The notes beneath the pieces are model-generated. The model was given only the letters and a program-made list of their open reading frames with translations. It was not told where the DNA came from and ran no database searches. Shown here piece after piece: positions 36,130 to 46,900 of a stretch of 64,000 nt of DNA. Each line of letters begins with the position of its first letter. The stretch's first letter is position 1. Made by a program: the position numbers and the translations under genes. Origin of the DNA: Brumicola pallidula DSM 14239 = ACAM 615 (GTDB lineage Bacteria > Pseudomonadota > Gammaproteobacteria > Enterobacterales > Alteromonadaceae); contig NZ_KE386814.1 of NCBI RefSeq assembly GCF_000428905.1, forward strand, positions 124,001-188,000, written 5' to 3'.

Positions 36130-37068
36130 TTAGCTGAAATGACTATATCTGTAAATCACATACTTTTGATATAACTCTCCTGGTCTCAGGATATCTTGAT
36201 CTAGTGCTTGGTGATTAATAGCATCCGGATAACCTTGAGCTTCTAGGCACAAAGCCGACTGTGCTGTTGGTAAAAAATTACCAGAGTAGAATTGAATACC
36301 GACTTGATCTGATTCTACTTCTAAGCTTATTTTGTGCTTTCTTGAAGTGAGTGTTGCCATTTTTGTATTTTTGGCGTGGTAACAATGGTCAAATGTACCT
36401 GACATCAACCTATCTGCCAAAACAGCGCTTTCATTAAAATCAAACCGAGTATTAACAACAGTGTCAAAATACCCTAGTGGAATGCTTTCGGCGTCCACAG
36501 GTATATATGTATCAGCTTGAATTCGTAATTCTAGATTAGAAATGTTTTTCTCGCCCATGTTAAAATAAGCATGATTACAGAAATTAATTGGCGTCGGTTT
36601 AGTTGATGTGGCTGAAAAATCAAGCCTAAGTTCGTTTTTCTCGTTAAGAGTAAATAATACCTGAGCATCTACTGCGCCGGGATACCCTTGATCTCCATCT
36701 TGTGAATGAAGTTCGAAAGTTAATGAATTGCTGTGAACATTGGTGCCTTTTGTATGCCAAATCCTTTTGGAGAAACCAACTTCGCCTCCGTGTAGATTGT
36801 TTACGCCGTCATTGGTGGAAATAGAAAATTCAACACCATCGAGAGAAAATTGGCTGTTTGAAATTCGATTACAAGTTCTTCCTATAGACGCACCCATGTA
36901 AAATTTATCGCTGATAATATCTTCATCATTGGCCTGATTCAGAGTGGTTTCTAAAAGCTTTCCATCTTTATCAGGAACTTTTATAGACAATATTCGAGCA
37001 CCAAAGTTACATAGTTCAACGTGCATTCCTCTGTCATTTCTCAATATAAATCTCTTCAGCCTTGGCAT
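36130..37068 (-). CDS. Aldose 1-epimerase (mutarotase)-like protein
   Basis: A 312-residue galactose mutarotase-like protein that interconverts alpha and beta anomers of sugars. Landmarks are NFGARILSIKVPDKDG, GRTCNRISNSQF, NNLHGG, and NFCNHAYFNMG with the general acid histidine; a glutamate serving as base is near the end in LCLEAQGYPDAINH. There is no signal peptide, and no other galactose-pathway genes are nearby, so the physiological sugar is unknown. It is convergent with the GNAT gene. Confidence 0.9.
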   Translation of the reverse strand: MPRLKRFILRNDRGMHVELCNFGARILSIKVPDKDGKLLETTLNQANDEDIISDKFYMGASIGRTCNRISNSQFSLDGVEFSISTNDGVNNLHGGEVGFSKRIWHTKGTNVHSNSLTFELHSQDGDQGYPGAVDAQVLFTLNEKNELRLDFSATSTKPTPINFCNHAYFNMGEKNISNLELRIQADTYIPVDAESIPLGYFDTVVNTRFDFNESAVLADRLMSGTFDHCYHAKNTKMATLTSRKHKISLEVESDQVGIQFYSGNFLPTAQSALCLEAQGYPDAINHQALDQDILRPGELYQKYVIYRYSHFS

Positions 37069-37222
37069 GTTTTAACCCTGTTTTTCAATTTGTGCGATTA
37101 TCCTTTTCATATATTAGCTGATAAATAGGATTTATTAAATATTGGATTTTTTCTTTTTCTTAATGTTTGTTTAAAAAATCAATATGTCGCTAAAATGTTG
37201 TGTTTCAACTTGAACGCAAACA

Positions 37223-37292
37223 GGTGTGTCCTTATTCATCTCCTTATTCATCTCCTTATTCATCTCTCCTTATTCATCTCCTTATTCATCTT
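37223..37292 (+). repeat. AGGTGTGTC core followed by a 12-bp tandem array
   Basis: Core GGTGTGTC (37223-37230) is followed without a gap by five units of CTTATTCATCTC (37231-37292), one lengthened by two bases. The array ends four bases from the end of the Lrp-type gene and may contribute to termination. Confidence 0.88.
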
Positions 37293-37295
37293 GTA

Positions 37296-37772
37296 TTAAA
37301 TACGAGGGAAAATGCCTGTCTTTTTGACCGTACCATAGGCGAAGCTAGTATCAATAGACGCAATGCTGCCAATAGGATGCAGTACTTTTCGCACAAATAC
37401 TTCGTAAGCGTGCAGGTCGGCAACGACGATTTTTAATAAATAGTCGGATACCCCGGTCATGACATAACACTCCAGAACTTGCTCGGCAAATTCAATATGT
37501 TGCTCGAAATTGGATACAACGTCAGCGGAGTGTTTATCTAACTCCACACGCGCAAATACCGTAATTGGCAGTCCATATGCTTGCGCATCAACTTCAACGC
37601 CATAGCCCTTAATAATGCCTTCATTTTCTAAGTTTCGAAGACGACGCAAACAAGGTGACGGACTTAAATTAACTTTAGCTGCCAGTTCTTGATTACTCAT
37701 TCGTCCATCAGCCTGTAACTCTCGAATAATTTCGCGATCTTTACGGTCCATGCTCATCTTTGCATCACTCAT
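37296..37772 (-). CDS. Lrp/AsnC family transcriptional regulator
   Basis: A 158-residue feast/famine regulator with an N-terminal winged helix-turn-helix (LDRKDREIIRELQADGR-type start, then SNQELAAKVNLSPSPCLRRL) and a C-terminal RAM ligand-binding domain ending SIDTSFAYGTVKKTG. It is divergent from the methionine gamma-lyase gene, with 154 bases between them. In pseudomonads a related Lrp-type regulator (MdeR) sits divergent from mdeA and activates it, so a role in sensing methionine is likely here (inference). Confidence 0.92.
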   Translation of the reverse strand: MSDAKMSMDRKDREIIRELQADGRMSNQELAAKVNLSPSPCLRRLRNLENEGIIKGYGVEVDAQAYGLPITVFARVELDKHSADVVSNFEQHIEFAEQVLECYVMTGVSDYLLKIVVADLHAYEVFVRKVLHPIGSIASIDTSFAYGTVKKTGIFPRI

Positions 37773-37926
37773 TTTGGCATTTTCTGCTAATTTACCCTGG
37801 ATATAGAGCTAAAATAACATGAAATAACCTTTCACTGAAGCATATAATTATACTGGCGTACAATGTCTAATCCTAGCAAAAGCAGGCCGTAAATATTGTT
37901 GAAGACTAGATTATCCCGGAGGTTTT

Positions 37927-39195
37927 ATGCAAGGTAAGAATAAAAATTTTTCAACGTTAGCTATCCATCATGGTTACGATGCCCAAGCTAATCAGGGAGC
38001 ATTAACGCCACCTGTACATCTTACTTCAACCTTTGCATTTGAAACCGCTGAAGCGGGTGGTGAAATGTTTGCTGGAGAAAGAGATGGCCATTTTTATTCA
38101 CGCATCTCCAATCCAACCTTAGACATTCTTGAAAAGCGAATTGCGATATTAGAAGACACAGAAGCTGGCCTAGCCTTGGCCTCTGGCATTGGTGCTATTT
38201 CTTCAACAATGTGGACACTACTCTCTCCTGGTGATGAGATTATTGTTGATAAAACACTCTACGGCTGCACATTCTCATTTTTGCATCATGGTCTAGGTAA
38301 GTTTGGTATTAAAGTGACACATGTCGATTTGTCCAATCACGAATTATTGAATGATGTTATTTCTGATAATACAAAGGTGGTTTATTTTGAGACCCCGGCT
38401 AATCCCAATATGCGTTTAGTCGATATCGAGGCGGTGTCAAAAATTGCACATAGTTACAATGCGACCGTTGTGGTTGATAATACTTACGCGACTCCTTATT
38501 TAACTCAACCGATTAAATTGGGAGCCGATATTGTTGTGCATTCCGCAACGAAATACTTAGGTGGCCACGGTGATTTGGTCGCCGGCTTAATCGCTGGACC
38601 TAAGGACATAGTCACTGAAATCCGCTTATATGGAATGAAAGATATGACGGGGGCTTGCATGGCACCATTCAATGCTATGTTAGTGATGCGTGGACTGAAA
38701 ACTCTAGAACTGAGAATGGACAGACATTGTCAAAGTGCAATGCGAGTTGCAAAAATGCTTGAAGCAAATCCAGCCGTCGAAAAAGTCTGTTATCCTGGGC
38801 TGGCTAGTTTTGAGCAATTTGAGTTGGCAAAAAAACAAATGACTGCCTTTGGTGGTATGATCACGTTTGAAGTCAAAGGTGGTGTTCAAGCCGGCATCAA
38901 TATGATGAACAAGTTGCAAATGATACAACGAGCAGTTTCACTGGGAGATGCAGAAACACTGGTGCAACATCCTGCTAGCATGACACATTCAACTTACACA
39001 CCTGAAGAGCGCCTAGAGCACGGCATTAGTGATGGTTTAATTCGCTTGTCGGTGGGTTTGGAAGGGGTTGAGGATATATTGGATGATTTACAACAGGCAC
39101 TCAATTCAATCGTCAGTGAATTGCCTGCGTATAACGTTGATACTTCTGCTAGTGGTAAATCCCAAAAAGCTTCTAAAAAGGTAACGATGAAGTAG
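37927..39195 (+). CDS. megL: Methionine gamma-lyase
   Basis: PLP-dependent enzyme that breaks L-methionine into methanethiol, ammonia and 2-oxobutyrate. The 422 residues belong to the Cys/Met metabolism family: YSRISNPT binds the phosphate of the neighbouring subunit and Lys209 in HSATKYLGGHGD forms the Schiff base. The diagnostic cysteine is at residue 114 in LYGCTFSF, which in Pseudomonas methionine gamma-lyase (Cys116) separates it from cystathionine enzymes. A GGAGGT ribosome site precedes the ATG. A 20-residue Ser/Lys-rich C-terminal extension is unusual. Confidence 0.93.
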   Translation: MQGKNKNFSTLAIHHGYDAQANQGALTPPVHLTSTFAFETAEAGGEMFAGERDGHFYSRISNPTLDILEKRIAILEDTEAGLALASGIGAISSTMWTLLSPGDEIIVDKTLYGCTFSFLHHGLGKFGIKVTHVDLSNHELLNDVISDNTKVVYFETPANPNMRLVDIEAVSKIAHSYNATVVVDNTYATPYLTQPIKLGADIVVHSATKYLGGHGDLVAGLIAGPKDIVTEIRLYGMKDMTGACMAPFNAMLVMRGLKTLELRMDRHCQSAMRVAKMLEANPAVEKVCYPGLASFEQFELAKKQMTAFGGMITFEVKGGVQAGINMMNKLQMIQRAVSLGDAETLVQHPASMTHSTYTPEERLEHGISDGLIRLSVGLEGVEDILDDLQQALNSIVSELPAYNVDTSASGKSQKASKKVTMK

Positions 39196-39214
39196 GCTAA
39201 CACGAGACATAAGG

Positions 39215-39253
39215 GAGAGTAATTTCCAACTGCAAAAAGTATTACTCTCTTTT
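39215..39253. terminator. Terminator between megL and the DMT transporter gene
   Basis: GAGAGTAAT (39215-39223) pairs with ATTACTCTC (39241-39249), followed by TTTT. It overlaps the last codons of the convergent transporter gene. Confidence 0.8.
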
Positions 39254-40225
39254 TGATAGCAAAATAACCATGGCAACGCCTCCCAAAATACTGATAGACG
39301 CTAGCGCTATTCTAATACTCACTTCTTCGCCCAACCAAATAACACCACCGACTGTTGCTATTACCGGCACAGTCAATTGCAGTGATGCGGATGAAGCCGC
39401 TTTTAACAAGGGAATAACCGCATACCATATTGCATAGCCGATCCCTGATGTAATGGCACCTGACGCTATAGCAAATAATATACCTTGGGTAGATATCGAC
39501 ATACTGTTGATGAAAACAAGACTGAGCAGTAAGGTAATTATTGATGCCCTAATAAAGTTTTCAGCCGTCGATTGGCTTGGGTTAAGGACGCGTTTTCCTA
39601 AAATAGAGTAAACACCCCAAGCGATACCTGCAACGACCATCAGCACAGCGCCCAATAAAGGAGGTGCACTGATACCGGGTAAAAATAGATAAACAAGGCC
39701 AACCAGTGCCATGGCAAAACCAAACCATTGGCCAAAACTAAATCGAGAGCCTTTGACTAAGGCATGCGACAGCATGGTAATTTGAACCGTTGCGAACAGG
39801 ATCAACGCGCCCGTACCAGCAGGTAAAGTAATATACGCAAACGAGAATCCAGCGGCATAAACAAACAATGATAGGCCGCCCGCCCAGCTGCTTTGTCTAA
39901 GTGAAAATAAACGGGCTGATTTTATTAAAAATGCTTCTGGATTAACGGACTTTTTGTTTACGCTCAACTCTGCAGGGTCTAACTCATGTGCTATATTTAG
40001 CGCTGAACTGTCAGTACGGTTATCGGCAAATGCTGTTTTCTGAACCATTAACTTTGGAATGGAAATTAACAAAATAGACAACATTAACGCGCCACTGAAC
40101 AGCCGTACTGATGTGAAGCTAGCAGGGTCAATGCTGTCTTGTTCCAGAGCTAAGCGACACAAAACTGAATTTCCGGCAAACGCTAACATGGCGACAAATG
40201 TACCTACAATTAACCGAAAATTCAT
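39242..40225 (-). CDS. DMT family (EamA) transporter
   Basis: A 327-residue inner membrane protein with ten hydrophobic helices in two EamA repeats, typical of drug/metabolite exporters. The first repeat is interrupted by a hydrophilic segment at about residues 65-105 (QKTAFADNRTDSS onward), longer than usual. The second repeat ends GGVIWLGEEVSIRIALASISILGG (parts of one run), with the conserved acidic loop. The substrate is unknown; amino-acid or metabolite export is common. It is convergent with megL, which may be coincidence. Confidence 0.88.
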   Translation of the reverse strand: MNFRLIVGTFVAMLAFAGNSVLCRLALEQDSIDPASFTSVRLFSGALMLSILLISIPKLMVQKTAFADNRTDSSALNIAHELDPAELSVNKKSVNPEAFLIKSARLFSLRQSSWAGGLSLFVYAAGFSFAYITLPAGTGALILFATVQITMLSHALVKGSRFSFGQWFGFAMALVGLVYLFLPGISAPPLLGAVLMVVAGIAWGVYSILGKRVLNPSQSTAENFIRASIITLLLSLVFINSMSISTQGILFAIASGAITSGIGYAIWYAVIPLLKAASSASLQLTVPVIATVGGVIWLGEEVSIRIALASISILGGVAMVILLSKRE

Positions 40226-40270
40226 AACCTTAGCGCTTCGCCTTAAAGCAGTATTCCATTAATTCGATAA

Positions 40271-40308
40271 TGCTGATTATGCTCAAATTTGATGTCACAT
40301 AATCAGCA
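40271..40308. repeat. 11-bp perfect inverted repeat
   Basis: TGCTGATTATG (40271-40281) and CATAATCAGCA (40298-40308) with a 16-base loop, just after the acyl-CoA dehydrogenase gene. There is no T-tract on the minus strand, so a terminator role is uncertain. Confidence 0.6.
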
Positions 40309-40319
40309 AAAATTAAACG

Positions 40320-42080
40320 CTAGATATAGTCAAATTGCTGATCTTCAACTGCCATTAGATCGTCGGCAGCAGATAATACAACCGATTTATGTATATCCTT
40401 TCTAGGCAGTAAACGTTTCATGTAAAAATTACACGTATTGGCTTTACCCCTAGCCACATGCTCATTTGATGAATGCTCAGCAGCGCTGGCCATATCCAGC
40501 CACAACACACCCAGCAAAGAATAAGCACTGTAATGCAAGTAATCAGTTGCAGCACCTGCGATATCCTCTGCTTTTGTGCCTAGTAATGCTTGAGACGTTT
40601 CATTCCATTCTTGTAATAAAGAGACCGCTTGGGCTTTTCTTACACTATCTGTCATGGTCGCAATGCGTGACGACAATAGAGTAAAAGTAGCTTGCTGCAT
40701 GTCGCCACCATCGCGTGTTAACTTGCGACCAATCAGGTCAGCAGCTTGAATACCATTGGTACCTTCATAAAGTTGGGCAATGCGCGTGTCTCTTACTAAC
40801 TGTTCCATGCCCCATTCGCGCACGTAACCATGACCGCCGTAAACTTGGATGCCAATATTAGTGACTTCTGTGGCCATGTCGGTCATAAAGCCCTTACAAA
40901 TAGGGGTCAAAAAAGCAATCACTTTTTTTGCTTGTTCATGGCGTTCATCGCTGGTGTATTTTTCAACGTCCATTTGCTGTGCATAAAGCATGGCGAGAGC
41001 TCTGCAACCTTCTGTCAGGGCTTTTTGAGTGAGTAGCATTTTTTTCACGTCTGGTTGATGTAAGATCGCATCAGCTTTTTGATCTGGTTGTTGCACACCC
41101 TGTGGAGCTCTTGATTGCAGGCGATCACGTGCATAGGATAGTGCTCCCTGATAAGAAGCCTCTGCGGCACCTAAGCCTTGCAAACCAACTTGGAATCGAG
41201 CGTCATTCATCATAGTGAACATGCAAGCAAGTCCTTTATTTTCCTCGCCAACTAGCCAACCTTTCGCGCCATCGTAATTCATAACACAAGTTGGACTTCC
41301 TTTAATTCCCATTTTCTTTTCGATGCTGCCCACACTGACCGCGTTTTTCTCGCCCGGTTCAGCATTTTCATTCAATAAGAATTTAGGTACCAAAAATAGA
41401 CTGATCCCCCTCACACCAGCAGGTGCATCGGGCAACCTGGCCAGCACCAGATGTATAATATTGGTAGTCCAATCGTGGTCTCCACCGGTGATGAAAATTT
41501 TATTCCCAGTAACTGAATAAGAACCATCGTCCTGAGGTATTGCTTTTGAATTCAACAACGCTAAATCGGTTCCAGCATGAGGCTCTGTTAGATTCATGGT
41601 ACCTGTCCATTCACCACTAATAAGCTTGGATAAATACAGCGTTTTTAATTGCTCAGTTGCATGTTTGTCTACAGCAAGTACGGCACTTTCTGTCAGCATA
41701 GTGGTTAAACGCCAGCTCAGGTTTGCCGCATTGAGCATTTCATGAACCGGAATAGCAGCAGTATAGGGAAGGTCTTGTCCATCGAAATCAGGGTTACCCA
41801 ACATGGCATTCCAACCGTTTGCAATATACTGCTTATAAGCCTGCGCGAATCCTGTCGGTGTTGTCACTGAGCCGTTGACTAACTTACAGCCTTCTTCATC
41901 GCCTTCACGGTTAAGTGGAGCGACTGCTTCTTCTGCAAATTTAGCTCCTTGAGCAATAATTTCGTTGATTAATTCTGAATCCATCCCTTCGGCACCGATA
42001 CTTAGATAATGCTGGTCAATTGCTAACCAGTCGTTCAATAAAAACTGGATATCTGCGGTGGGGGCTTTAAATTGCGGCAT
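40320..42080 (-). CDS. Acyl-CoA dehydrogenase (large, ~590-residue class)
   Basis: FAD-dependent acyl-CoA dehydrogenase of 586 residues. It has the extra N-terminal segment (MPQFKAPTADIQFLLND) and C-terminal domain found in the large class, which includes 3-methylmercaptopropionyl-CoA dehydrogenase DmdC. Core motifs: MNLTEPHAGTDLALLNSKA, GNKIFITGGDHDW, YEGTNGIQAADLIGRKL. Substrate cannot be assigned: both straight-chain fatty acyl-CoA and DmdC-like activity are annotated in this class. No other beta-oxidation gene is adjacent. Methionine gamma-lyase 1.1 kb away also handles methanethiol, but a link is speculative. Confidence 0.9.
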   Translation of the reverse strand: MPQFKAPTADIQFLLNDWLAIDQHYLSIGAEGMDSELINEIIAQGAKFAEEAVAPLNREGDEEGCKLVNGSVTTPTGFAQAYKQYIANGWNAMLGNPDFDGQDLPYTAAIPVHEMLNAANLSWRLTTMLTESAVLAVDKHATEQLKTLYLSKLISGEWTGTMNLTEPHAGTDLALLNSKAIPQDDGSYSVTGNKIFITGGDHDWTTNIIHLVLARLPDAPAGVRGISLFLVPKFLLNENAEPGEKNAVSVGSIEKKMGIKGSPTCVMNYDGAKGWLVGEENKGLACMFTMMNDARFQVGLQGLGAAEASYQGALSYARDRLQSRAPQGVQQPDQKADAILHQPDVKKMLLTQKALTEGCRALAMLYAQQMDVEKYTSDERHEQAKKVIAFLTPICKGFMTDMATEVTNIGIQVYGGHGYVREWGMEQLVRDTRIAQLYEGTNGIQAADLIGRKLTRDGGDMQQATFTLLSSRIATMTDSVRKAQAVSLLQEWNETSQALLGTKAEDIAGAATDYLHYSAYSLLGVLWLDMASAAEHSSNEHVARGKANTCNFYMKRLLPRKDIHKSVVLSAADDLMAVEDQQFDYI

Positions 42081-42195
42081 AGGAACTCCGGAGTATGCTA
42101 ATAAAAATATAAAAATATTGCGGTAGCAATAAAATACGCGAAAAATAAGAAAAAGACGACTACTCAGGTGAATTTTGTTGTGATAGTGCTAGATA

Positions 42196-42735
42196 TTACC
42201 GAGATTGACTATCAATTGTCCTACTTTGTTCACCTTTCGTTATGACAAAGCCATCTCTGTAAATGACGAGGTTATCTGGTTGGCTCCAAACATCATGTCT
42301 CGTGTCAAACGGATTGATAAATTCAATTTGCTGAATATCACTATCAGTCCAACTTGGCGGCTCGATTGGTCCATCTTCACTAGTAAAACCACCACTGAGT
42401 CCGCAGGAAAATAACATTATCCCGGATTGCGTCACACCGAGTAGCTGATCAACTTCAACATTAAATCCCGTTTGCTCCCAAGTATATCTGTGTGCCGTAC
42501 ATTGTGCAGATTCTTGAGAAATAGGGTCGCCGAAAGGAAGATCGTATTGACCAGTGGAACGATGCTTAACAACTAAAAGTGTATCTTGCACTCTAATCAG
42601 ACATCCCGCTGGGCCAGTATAACCAGCATTAAAGGCGTTTGCTATGCGACATGTGGGCGAAGGCGGCGGTTTTGTGCACCCCATTAAAACGAGAGTGCAT
42701 ATAAATGTCAGAAGTTTCAATCCGGTGTTCAACAT
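42196..42735 (-). CDS. Nudix-like lipoprotein with degenerate Nudix box
   Basis: A protein of about 179 residues starting at the ATG at 42735 (the open frame begins 14 codons earlier) with a lipoprotein signal ending LVLMGC. The body has a Nudix fold: GPAGCLIRVQDTLLVVKHRSTGQYDLPFG (in parts) and then GDPISQESAQCTAHRYTWEQTGF in the Nudix box position. The spacing of the box is right, but the RE pair is RY and the EE pair is EQ, so metal binding and catalysis may be weakened or lost. A Nudix domain anchored outside the cytoplasm is uncommon. It is divergent from the RND genes. Confidence 0.75.
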   Translation of the reverse strand: MLNTGLKLLTFICTLVLMGCTKPPPSPTCRIANAFNAGYTGPAGCLIRVQDTLLVVKHRSTGQYDLPFGDPISQESAQCTAHRYTWEQTGFNVEVDQLLGVTQSGIMLFSCGLSGGFTSEDGPIEPPSWTDSDIQQIEFINPFDTRHDVWSQPDNLVIYRDGFVITKGEQSRTIDSQSR

Positions 42736-42900
42736 TTTCAGTATAAATAAGGTATAAAAGCAAACACTAAAGTGCAATCAAGTGAGAATCAAGCGATTCG
42801 ACAAAGTAAGTGTAAGATTTCGTGTCTATGACTATATGAATCGACTAATAAAACTTATACTGACGCCGAAAATCTTTCTTGAAATTCAATAGGAATAGTA

Positions 42901-43980
42901 ATGACTAAGTTTATTAAGTTTTCTCCACTGTTAATTGGCGTTGCGGCACTTGTCGGCTTCGTCATTTATCTTAATTTGCCAGCTAAAAATATAACAGCGC
43001 CGCAGCGCGGTGGTGGTGGTGAAACGGCTGTTGTTAGCGCCAAAGTCGAAACTCAGGCATTCCCTATTACTGTGGAAGCGTTAGGCACCGCAGTGGCTAA
43101 TGAATCAGTAAACTTAACTGCACAACAGGCAGAAACCGTAAAGTCAGTATTGTTTGAAGATGGTGACATTGTAAACAGAGGGCAGTTGCTGATTGAATTA
43201 AGCGACCGAGAAGAAAAGGCTCGTGTGAATGAACTAGCAATTAATATTGCAGAAGCAAAACGCCAATTGAACCGAATTAAAGGTCTAGCAAAACAGAGCG
43301 CGGCCTCAGAACAATTATTGGATGAACAAAGGGCCCGTGTTGATGCACTTGAAGCCCAAAAAGACGTATTGGATGCACAGTTATCAGAATTACAGGTTCG
43401 TGCACCATTTGCTGGTCGCTTAGGGATCCGCCAAGTGAGTATTGGTAGTTTAGTGCGCCCCGGTGATGTTATTTCAACGCTAGATGACTTGAGTATCTTA
43501 AAGGTAGATTTTAGTATTTCTGAGTTACACTTTGCTAGTGTGGCAAACGGTCAAAGTATCGTTGCTACTTCAATCGCGTATCCGGGAGAGAGCTTTACAG
43601 GTCTAATTACTAGTATTGATTCACGTATTGATCCCGTTACTCGAGCTATCCAAGTTAGAGCGCAAATACCCAATGGTGATTTGAAATTACGCCCCGGTAT
43701 GTTGTTACAAATTAACGTTGAAAAACGTGTTGTTGATGCACTTGTTATCCCGGAGAGTGCTTTAGTACCAGAAGGCGAGTCACAGTTTGTGTTTGTTATT
43801 GACGACGAAGGTAAAGCACGTAAAACCAAAGTTGTTATCGGTCAAAGAAAGCCGGGTTGGGTCCAAATTCTCGATGGAATCGACGCGGGTCAAGAGGTGA
43901 TCGTTGAGGGGACGTTAAAAGTGCGTGATGGCAGTGGGGTGAAAGTTGTTTCACCGGCTTCTGTTGCCCGCAAAGATTAG
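42901..43980 (+). CDS. RND efflux periplasmic adaptor subunit
   Basis: Membrane fusion protein, 359 residues, linking an RND pump to an outer membrane channel. It is anchored by an N-terminal hydrophobic segment (LLIGVAALVGFVIYLNL). The biotinyl-lipoyl halves lie at VKSVLFEDGDIVNRGQLLIEL and LRVRAPFAGRLGIRQVSIG-type sequence, with a helical hairpin between (residues 105-150) and beta-barrel and membrane-proximal domains after. A polyglycine RGGGGE linker follows the anchor. It is transcribed with the pump gene, eight bases apart. TolC at the start of the window is a candidate partner. Confidence 0.92.
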   Translation: MTKFIKFSPLLIGVAALVGFVIYLNLPAKNITAPQRGGGGETAVVSAKVETQAFPITVEALGTAVANESVNLTAQQAETVKSVLFEDGDIVNRGQLLIELSDREEKARVNELAINIAEAKRQLNRIKGLAKQSAASEQLLDEQRARVDALEAQKDVLDAQLSELQVRAPFAGRLGIRQVSIGSLVRPGDVISTLDDLSILKVDFSISELHFASVANGQSIVATSIAYPGESFTGLITSIDSRIDPVTRAIQVRAQIPNGDLKLRPGMLLQINVEKRVVDALVIPESALVPEGESQFVFVIDDEGKARKTKVVIGQRKPGWVQILDGIDAGQEVIVEGTLKVRDGSGVKVVSPASVARKD

Positions 43981-43988
43981 GAGGCTTT

Positions 43989-46900
43989 ATGTTGCTATCT
44001 GATGTCTCTGTTAAACGTCCTGTTTTTGCATCTGTTGTGAATCTTATATTGTTGGTATTTGGCATTGTCGCGATTAGTTTCCTCTCGTTGCGTGAGTACC
44101 CTGATATTGACCCGCCAATAGTATCTGTAAATACCAGCTATCCAGGTGCTTCCGCTGAGATAGTTGAAACTCGGATTACGCAGCTGTTAGAAGATCGGAT
44201 TAGCGGTATTGAAGGAATGAAAAACATGACTTCTTCTAGCCGCAATGGTCGCTCTAGTATCACCATTGAGTTTAATTTAAGTCGCGACATTGATGCAGCT
44301 TCTAACGACGTGCGAGAAAGAGTCTCACGTGCGCTGGCCAACTTACCTGATCAAGCATTACCGCCAGAAGTATCTAAATCAAACAGTGATGAAGACGTAA
44401 TTGTTTGGTACAACTTGCGTAGTACTAACTTAAATACAATGGAACTAACCGACTACGCTGACAGGTTTATTGTTGACCGTTTGTCCACCGCTGATGGCGT
44501 AGCGCGTGTTCAAATTGGAGGCGGAAGAACATATGCTATGAAGGTGTCGGTTGATCGCAATGCGATGGCCGCTCGTGGTATTACCGTCGGTGATATTGAA
44601 CGAGTGATACGCTCTGAAAACGTCGAGCTTCCGGCTGGGCGCGTTGAATCAAATGAACGTGACTTTGATGTGCGAGTAGCCAGGTCATTTTTAACCCCGA
44701 CTGATTTTGCTAATTTGACCATTAAGGCCGGCTCTGATGGGTTCTTAATTCGCCTCTCAGAAGTCGCAACGGTTGAGTTGGCAGCGGAAGATGATGAAAC
44801 TGATTTCCGTGGTGACGGCGTTAATATGATTGGTTTGGGTATCGTAAAACAATCGAAGGCTAATACCTTAGATGTTGCTAAAGCAGCGAAAGCCGCAATC
44901 AAACGTATCGCAGATACATTGCCTAGTAATATCTATTTTGTTGAAAGCTATGATTCATCAGTGTTTATTGAAGAATCTATAAACGAAGTTTATAACACCT
45001 TAGCTATCGCTATGTTTATGGTGATCGTCGTTATCTATTTATTTTTAGGAAATATCCGCGCAACCTTAATACCTGCCATAACCGTTCCTGTCTCCCTAGT
45101 CGCTGCATTCATCGTCATGTATATACTCGGCTATTCTATTAACTTGTTGACGTTATTAGCGCTGGTCCTAGCCATCGGTTTAGTTGTGGATGATTCTATT
45201 GTGGTACTCGAAAATATTTATCGCCGAATAGAAATGGGCGAGCCACCAATACTCGCTGCTTACAGAGGTGCCAGAGAAGTCGGTTTTGCCGTCATTGCAA
45301 CTACGTTAGTGCTTGTATCGGTATTTTTGCCGTTAGTCTTTTTGGAAGGAAATATCGGTAGACTATTTACTGAATTCGCTATAGCAATTACAGCCGCAGT
45401 GGTTTTCTCTAGCTTTACAGCATTGACCTTGTCGCCAATGCTAGCGTCGAAGTTATTAAAGAAAAGAGAGCGTAGCTCTGGGTTTGGAAAGTGGATTGAT
45501 GTGAGCTTTAAGAAGTTAGAGCTAAAATACTACAACACTTTAACTACAACCATTAAACAGCCTATTATGATTCTATTGATGGTTGTTGTTAGTATTGTGC
45601 TTCTGGTGCAATTACAAAGCAAAATTCCAGAAGAGTTTGTACCCAGAGAAGATCGTGGAAACTTCTTTATATTGATGCAGGCACAAGAGGGTGCCAGCTA
45701 TGAGAGCAATGCACGTAATCTGAAAGTTATTGAAGAAATTTTACTACCCTATAAAGAATCAGGCGAGGCTAAACGTATATTGGTAAGAACGCCAGGTTTT
45801 GGTGGTTCAGCCGGTATTGCTATCGTCGGTGCGGCTGATTGGAAAAGCCGAGAGCGTTCAACATTTGATTTAATGAATGAAATTAGTGGCAAACTCTCGC
45901 AAATCCCAGACGTCAGGGCGTTTGCGGTTATGCGTTCAGCGCTTGGTGGAGGAGGTTTAGGTCGACCTGTACAATTTGTTTTGCAGGGAAATACGTATGA
46001 AGAACTAATCACGTGGCGTGATATTGTCATGCTTAAAGCGGCTGAAAACCCGAAGTTATTGCGTGTAGATTCAGACTACAAAGAAACATCACCACAATTA
46101 TTAGTTAATATTGATAGAGATAGAGCGGCCGATTTAGGTGTGTCTATTTCCGAAGTCGGGCGTACATTAGAAACGATGCTCGGCCAAAGGCGTGTATCAA
46201 CGTATTTAGATCGTGGTCAAGAGTATGATGTCGTTTTAGAGGGTAACGAGGCCGACTATCGAAGTCCAAGCAGTATAGACAACATCTATGTGCGTTCTGA
46301 TAGAACGGGGCAGTTGATACCAATGGATAATCTTCTGGATATTTCAGAACGAGCGACGTCTAACACACTGAATCGTTATAACCGCATGCGTGCGATCACT
46401 ATTAGTGCTAACTTAGCCGATGATTATACTGTGGGTGAAGCATTGGCATTTCTTGAGAATATAGTGGCAACTGAATTACCCATCGGCGTTTCAATAGGCT
46501 ACAAAGGTGAATCTCAACTTTATCAAGAGTCTGGGTCATCGTTCATTTTTATATTTGCATTGGCTTTAGCGGTCACCTACTTGGTTTTGGCTGCTCAGTT
46601 TGAAAGCTGGATCCATCCCTTGGTCATTATGTTGACGGTACCATTAGCATTAGTGGGGGCATATGTTGGCCTTTATTTGGCTGACATGTCGATCAATATA
46701 TATAGTCAAATTGGATTAGTTATGCTCATAGGGCTCGCGGCCAAAAACGGCATACTTATTGTGGAATTTACGAACCAGTTAAGAGATGCCGGGGTCGAAT
46801 TTGAAGAAGCATTGAAGAAAGCCTCAATGTTACGGCTACGTCCGATTGTAATGACTGGCTTTACGACCGTTTTTAGTGCGCTCCCTTTAGTTTTAGCTGC

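Noticed and set aside
37200-37436. Plus-strand 78-codon frame
   Set aside because: Built from the 12-bp tandem array and antisense to the Lrp-type gene; its repetitive Ser-Pro-Tyr/Leu-Ile-His product has no protein character.
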